Shown here piece after piece: positions 6,907 through 8,489 of a stretch of 8,489 nt of DNA. The notes below the pieces were generated by a model, which saw only the letters and a program-made list of their open reading frames with translations, was not told where the DNA came from and made no database searches. The position numbers and the translations under genes are program-made. The number at the start of each line of letters is the position of its first letter. Position 1 is the stretch's first letter. Source of the stretch: Acidobacteriota bacterium (GTDB taxonomy: Bacteria; Acidobacteriota; Vicinamibacteria; Vicinamibacterales; Vicinamibacteraceae); contig JACDAO010000289.1 of NCBI GenBank assembly GCA_013695405.1, positions 1 through 8,489 of the forward strand, in the 5' to 3' direction.

Positions 6907-7346
6907 TTGGCGTAGAGATCCTCGGCCTCTTCGCGTTCCAGATGCGGCAGGCCCTCGAGAATTGTGGTGCGGTGCGGCTCGGCGTAGCCCTCGCGGGCAA
7001 TGATGGCGACGCCGAAGTGGCGCCCACTGGCGATCACGCGCAACGCTTCGATGACTTGCGACACCCGATGCCGCTGCGGATCGGCCGGCATGCCGGCTGG
7101 CAGCCTGTCGTCGCGCGCGTCCTCGAGCGCGAGCACCAGCGTGCTCGTCTCGAGGCAGCAAGGCAGGCGGACGACACCGTCAACAATGTTGATCTCGCGC
7201 GCCAGCGGGGTGGCGCGCAGGATCCCCGGTGTGCGGACGGCGCCCCAGTGAATCTCCGGCAACGCCTGCAACAACCGCGGCAACCACGCCGCTCCGCCCG
7301 GGTCGGCGCCAATCAGGGCCCGCATCACGTCAACTGGCGCAGCCAT
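6855..7346 (-). CDS. hypothetical protein, 163 aa
   Basis: I do not recognise a family. The protein looks soluble and has mixed, natural-looking composition rather than the Arg/Pro/Gly bias of shadow frames. An N-terminal amphipathic stretch (1-30) is followed by a strand-like segment EINIVDGVVRLPCCLETSTLV (within 51-71, with two adjacent Cys at 63-64). Then come a polar segment ending in a helix (97-106, QVIEALRVIA), a hydrophobic strand FGVAIIAREGYAEP (111-124) and an acidic, aromatic C-terminus (LEREEAEDLYANYWGWISEE, 136-155). There is no signal peptide or membrane segment. The start at 7346 has no good ribosome site; M8 at 7325 is an alternative. It lies 51 nt downstream of the AI-2E family gene on the same strand and may share its transcript. 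Its last 52 bp overlap the convergent glycosyltransferase-like gene. Confidence 0.65.
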   Translation of the reverse strand: MAAPVDVMRALIGADPGGAAWLPRLLQALPEIHWGAVRTPGILRATPLAREINIVDGVVRLPCCLETSTLVLALEDARDDRLPAGMPADPQRHRVSQVIEALRVIASGRHFGVAIIAREGYAEPHRTTILEGLPHLEREEAEDLYANYWGWISEETLDALASS

Positions 7347-7382
7347 GCTGTGCAGAGCCTACACCGGTCGCCAGCCGACATC

Positions 7383-7399
7383 GACCTGCACGGCAGGTC
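7383..7399 (-). other. short hairpin overlapping the stop of the AI-2E family gene
   Basis: GACCTGC (7383-7389) and GCAGGTC (7393-7399) form a perfect 7-bp stem with a 3-nt loop, covering most of the minus-strand TGA stop (7398-7400). No T-run follows, so full termination before the downstream gene is doubtful. It may be a weak attenuator or chance. Confidence 0.3.
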
Positions 7400-8489
7400 A
7401 GCCCCGCGCGCCGAGCGACGGCGTGCCCAGGCTGGCCACGCTGGTGCTGCCGGCGGCTTCGCCGTCGGTGTCGTGCGTCAGCCGATCGCCGAGCACGTCT
7501 TCCACGTACAGCCGCTGCACCAGCAGGTAGACGACCACCAGCAGCGGCGTTGCCAGAATCAGCCCCATCGCACCGAGCGTGACGCCGAGGAACAACTGCG
7601 AGGCGATCGCCAGCGCCGGCGGCAGATCGTCGGCCTTGCGCATCACGTACGGCTCGAGGGTGTAGCTCTCGATGGTCTGGATGCCCAGGTACAGGGCGCC
7701 CACGTACACCGCCTGCATCGGGCTCTGCGTCAGCGCCAGCAGCATGGCTGGAACCGCCGCGATGATCGGCCCGAAGTTGGGGATGAACGTCAGCAGCCCG
7801 GCGATCGCCGCCAGGGCCAGCGCGAGCGGAATGCCGAGCACCATCAGGCCGATCCAGGTGAGGACCGAGACGACCGCCATCAGGCCGGCCCGCCCGACCA
7901 GCCACATCTGCAGCTTCTCGCCGCACTCGCCGAGCACCTCGGTCACGCGCGGTCGTGCCGCCAGCGGCAGCAAGCGGACCACGCCGCGCACGTAGAGGCC
8001 CGGTTCGGCGGCCAGGAACAGGCCGACGAACAGCACCAGCAAGAGGTTGCCAAGCACCGAGACCAGGCCCGACAGCACCGACACCACCCGCACGGCCGAC
8101 GGCACGCCGCCGCCATCGGGTGACGTCACCCTCGCCAGCACTCGTTGTCCGAGCGGCAGGCCGTTGATCGTGTCCTTCAGGTCGGCGGCGGCTTCCGGGA
8201 GCGCGTCGAGCAGCTCGGCGCCCTGGGTCTGAAGCGGATCGGCGAGCAGCAGTGCGCTGGCGCCAGTGGCCAGCAGCAGCGCCACGCAGACCACGGCGAG
8301 CGCCGCCAGGTCACCCAGCTTCCACAAGCGCTGCACCAGTTGCGCCAGGCTACGCAGGAAGACCGCCAGCAGCAGCCCGGCGAAGGTCACCAGCAGCGCC
8401 GCGATGCCGCGCCACGCCAACAGCCCCACGACGAGGAACGCTGCCACCAGGCCCAGCACCACGAGCACGCGACGCACGAACGGCGAATC
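7398..8489 (-). CDS. AI-2E family transporter (PerM/UPF0118), 5' end open at window edge
   Basis: This is a polytopic inner-membrane protein of the AI-2 exporter/PerM family, whose members are linked to export of small molecules or to ion exchange; the substrate here is unknown. Numbering from the GTG at 8477 (359 aa), hydrophobic segments lie near 3-20, 22-40, 56-78, 133-157, 197-214, 217-250, 254-270 and 289-321. A soluble stretch (80-130) lies after the third, as usual. Family signatures are LLTFIPNFGPIIAAVPA (228-244), ESYTLEPYVMRKADDLPPAL (270-289) and the late GAMGLILATPLL (302-313). The tail after 333 is polar. The GTG at 8477 has no ribosome site, and the frame stays open to the right edge with plausible residues (DSPF before the Val), so the true start probably lies beyond the window. 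The unknown 163-aa gene follows. Confidence 0.9.
   Translation of the reverse strand, partial: DSPFVRRVLVVLGLVAAFLVVGLLAWRGIAALLVTFAGLLLAVFLRSLAQLVQRLWKLGDLAALAVVCVALLLATGASALLLADPLQTQGAELLDALPEAAADLKDTINGLPLGQRVLARVTSPDGGGVPSAVRVVSVLSGLVSVLGNLLLVLFVGLFLAAEPGLYVRGVVRLLPLAARPRVTEVLGECGEKLQMWLVGRAGLMAVVSVLTWIGLMVLGIPLALALAAIAGLLTFIPNFGPIIAAVPAMLLALTQSPMQAVYVGALYLGIQTIESYTLEPYVMRKADDLPPALAIASQLFLGVTLGAMGLILATPLLVVVYLLVQRLYVEDVLGDRLTHDTDGEAAGSTSVASLGTPSLGARG

Noticed and set aside
6318..8123. A 601-codon open frame on the plus strand running through the glycosyltransferase-like, unknown and AI-2E family genes.
   Set aside because: It crosses three better-supported genes and has His/Arg/Gln-rich composition with no domain or ribosome site; it is a codon-bias artefact.

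Overview
This is an 8.5 kb, very GC-rich bacterial chromosomal window with compact genes on both strands. It holds eight protein-coding genes. Two are cut or left open by the window edges, and one is a small ORF supported mainly by a strong ribosome binding site. I saw no rRNA, tRNA, insertion sequence, integrase, CRISPR array or phage gene. High GC, a UPF0182 protein, an exported sugar-isomerase-like TIM barrel and an H1-histone-like protein together fit a soil-type high-GC bacterium, perhaps an acidobacterium. That placement is a guess from gene content and no marker gene confirms it.

Left part, minus strand (4135 down to the left edge): a tight three-gene run. An exported xylose-isomerase-like TIM-barrel protein comes first. 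A RimJ/RimL-type GNAT acetyltransferase follows after 6 nt, and a large UPF0182 membrane protein after a further 12 nt; its C-terminus runs off the left edge. The spacing indicates one operon. A TATACT box just upstream of the first gene is a candidate -10 element. The three products have no obvious shared pathway.

Middle (4136-5433): a 165-bp divergent intergenic region separates that operon from a plus-strand gene for a histone H1-like nucleoid protein, with an acidic N-terminal tail and a long Lys/Arg/Ala/Thr tail. Then comes about 280 bp of non-coding DNA with a 13-bp hairpin just after the histone-like gene and a smaller hairpin further on. A 71-codon ORF of unknown function with a strong GAGGAG site follows.

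Right part (5434-8489): a plus-strand polytopic membrane protein resembling GT-C/GT87 (DUF2029-type) glycosyltransferases converges on, and overlaps by 52 bp, a minus-strand unknown protein of 163 aa. Upstream of that unknown gene, on the same strand, lies an AI-2E/PerM (UPF0118) family transporter whose 5' end may lie beyond the right edge.

Overall this looks like ordinary chromosomal housekeeping and envelope DNA. I did not find convincing evidence of a new multi-gene system. The items most worth a second look are the histone-like protein, the small ORF with the structured leader region before it, and the convergent overlap.
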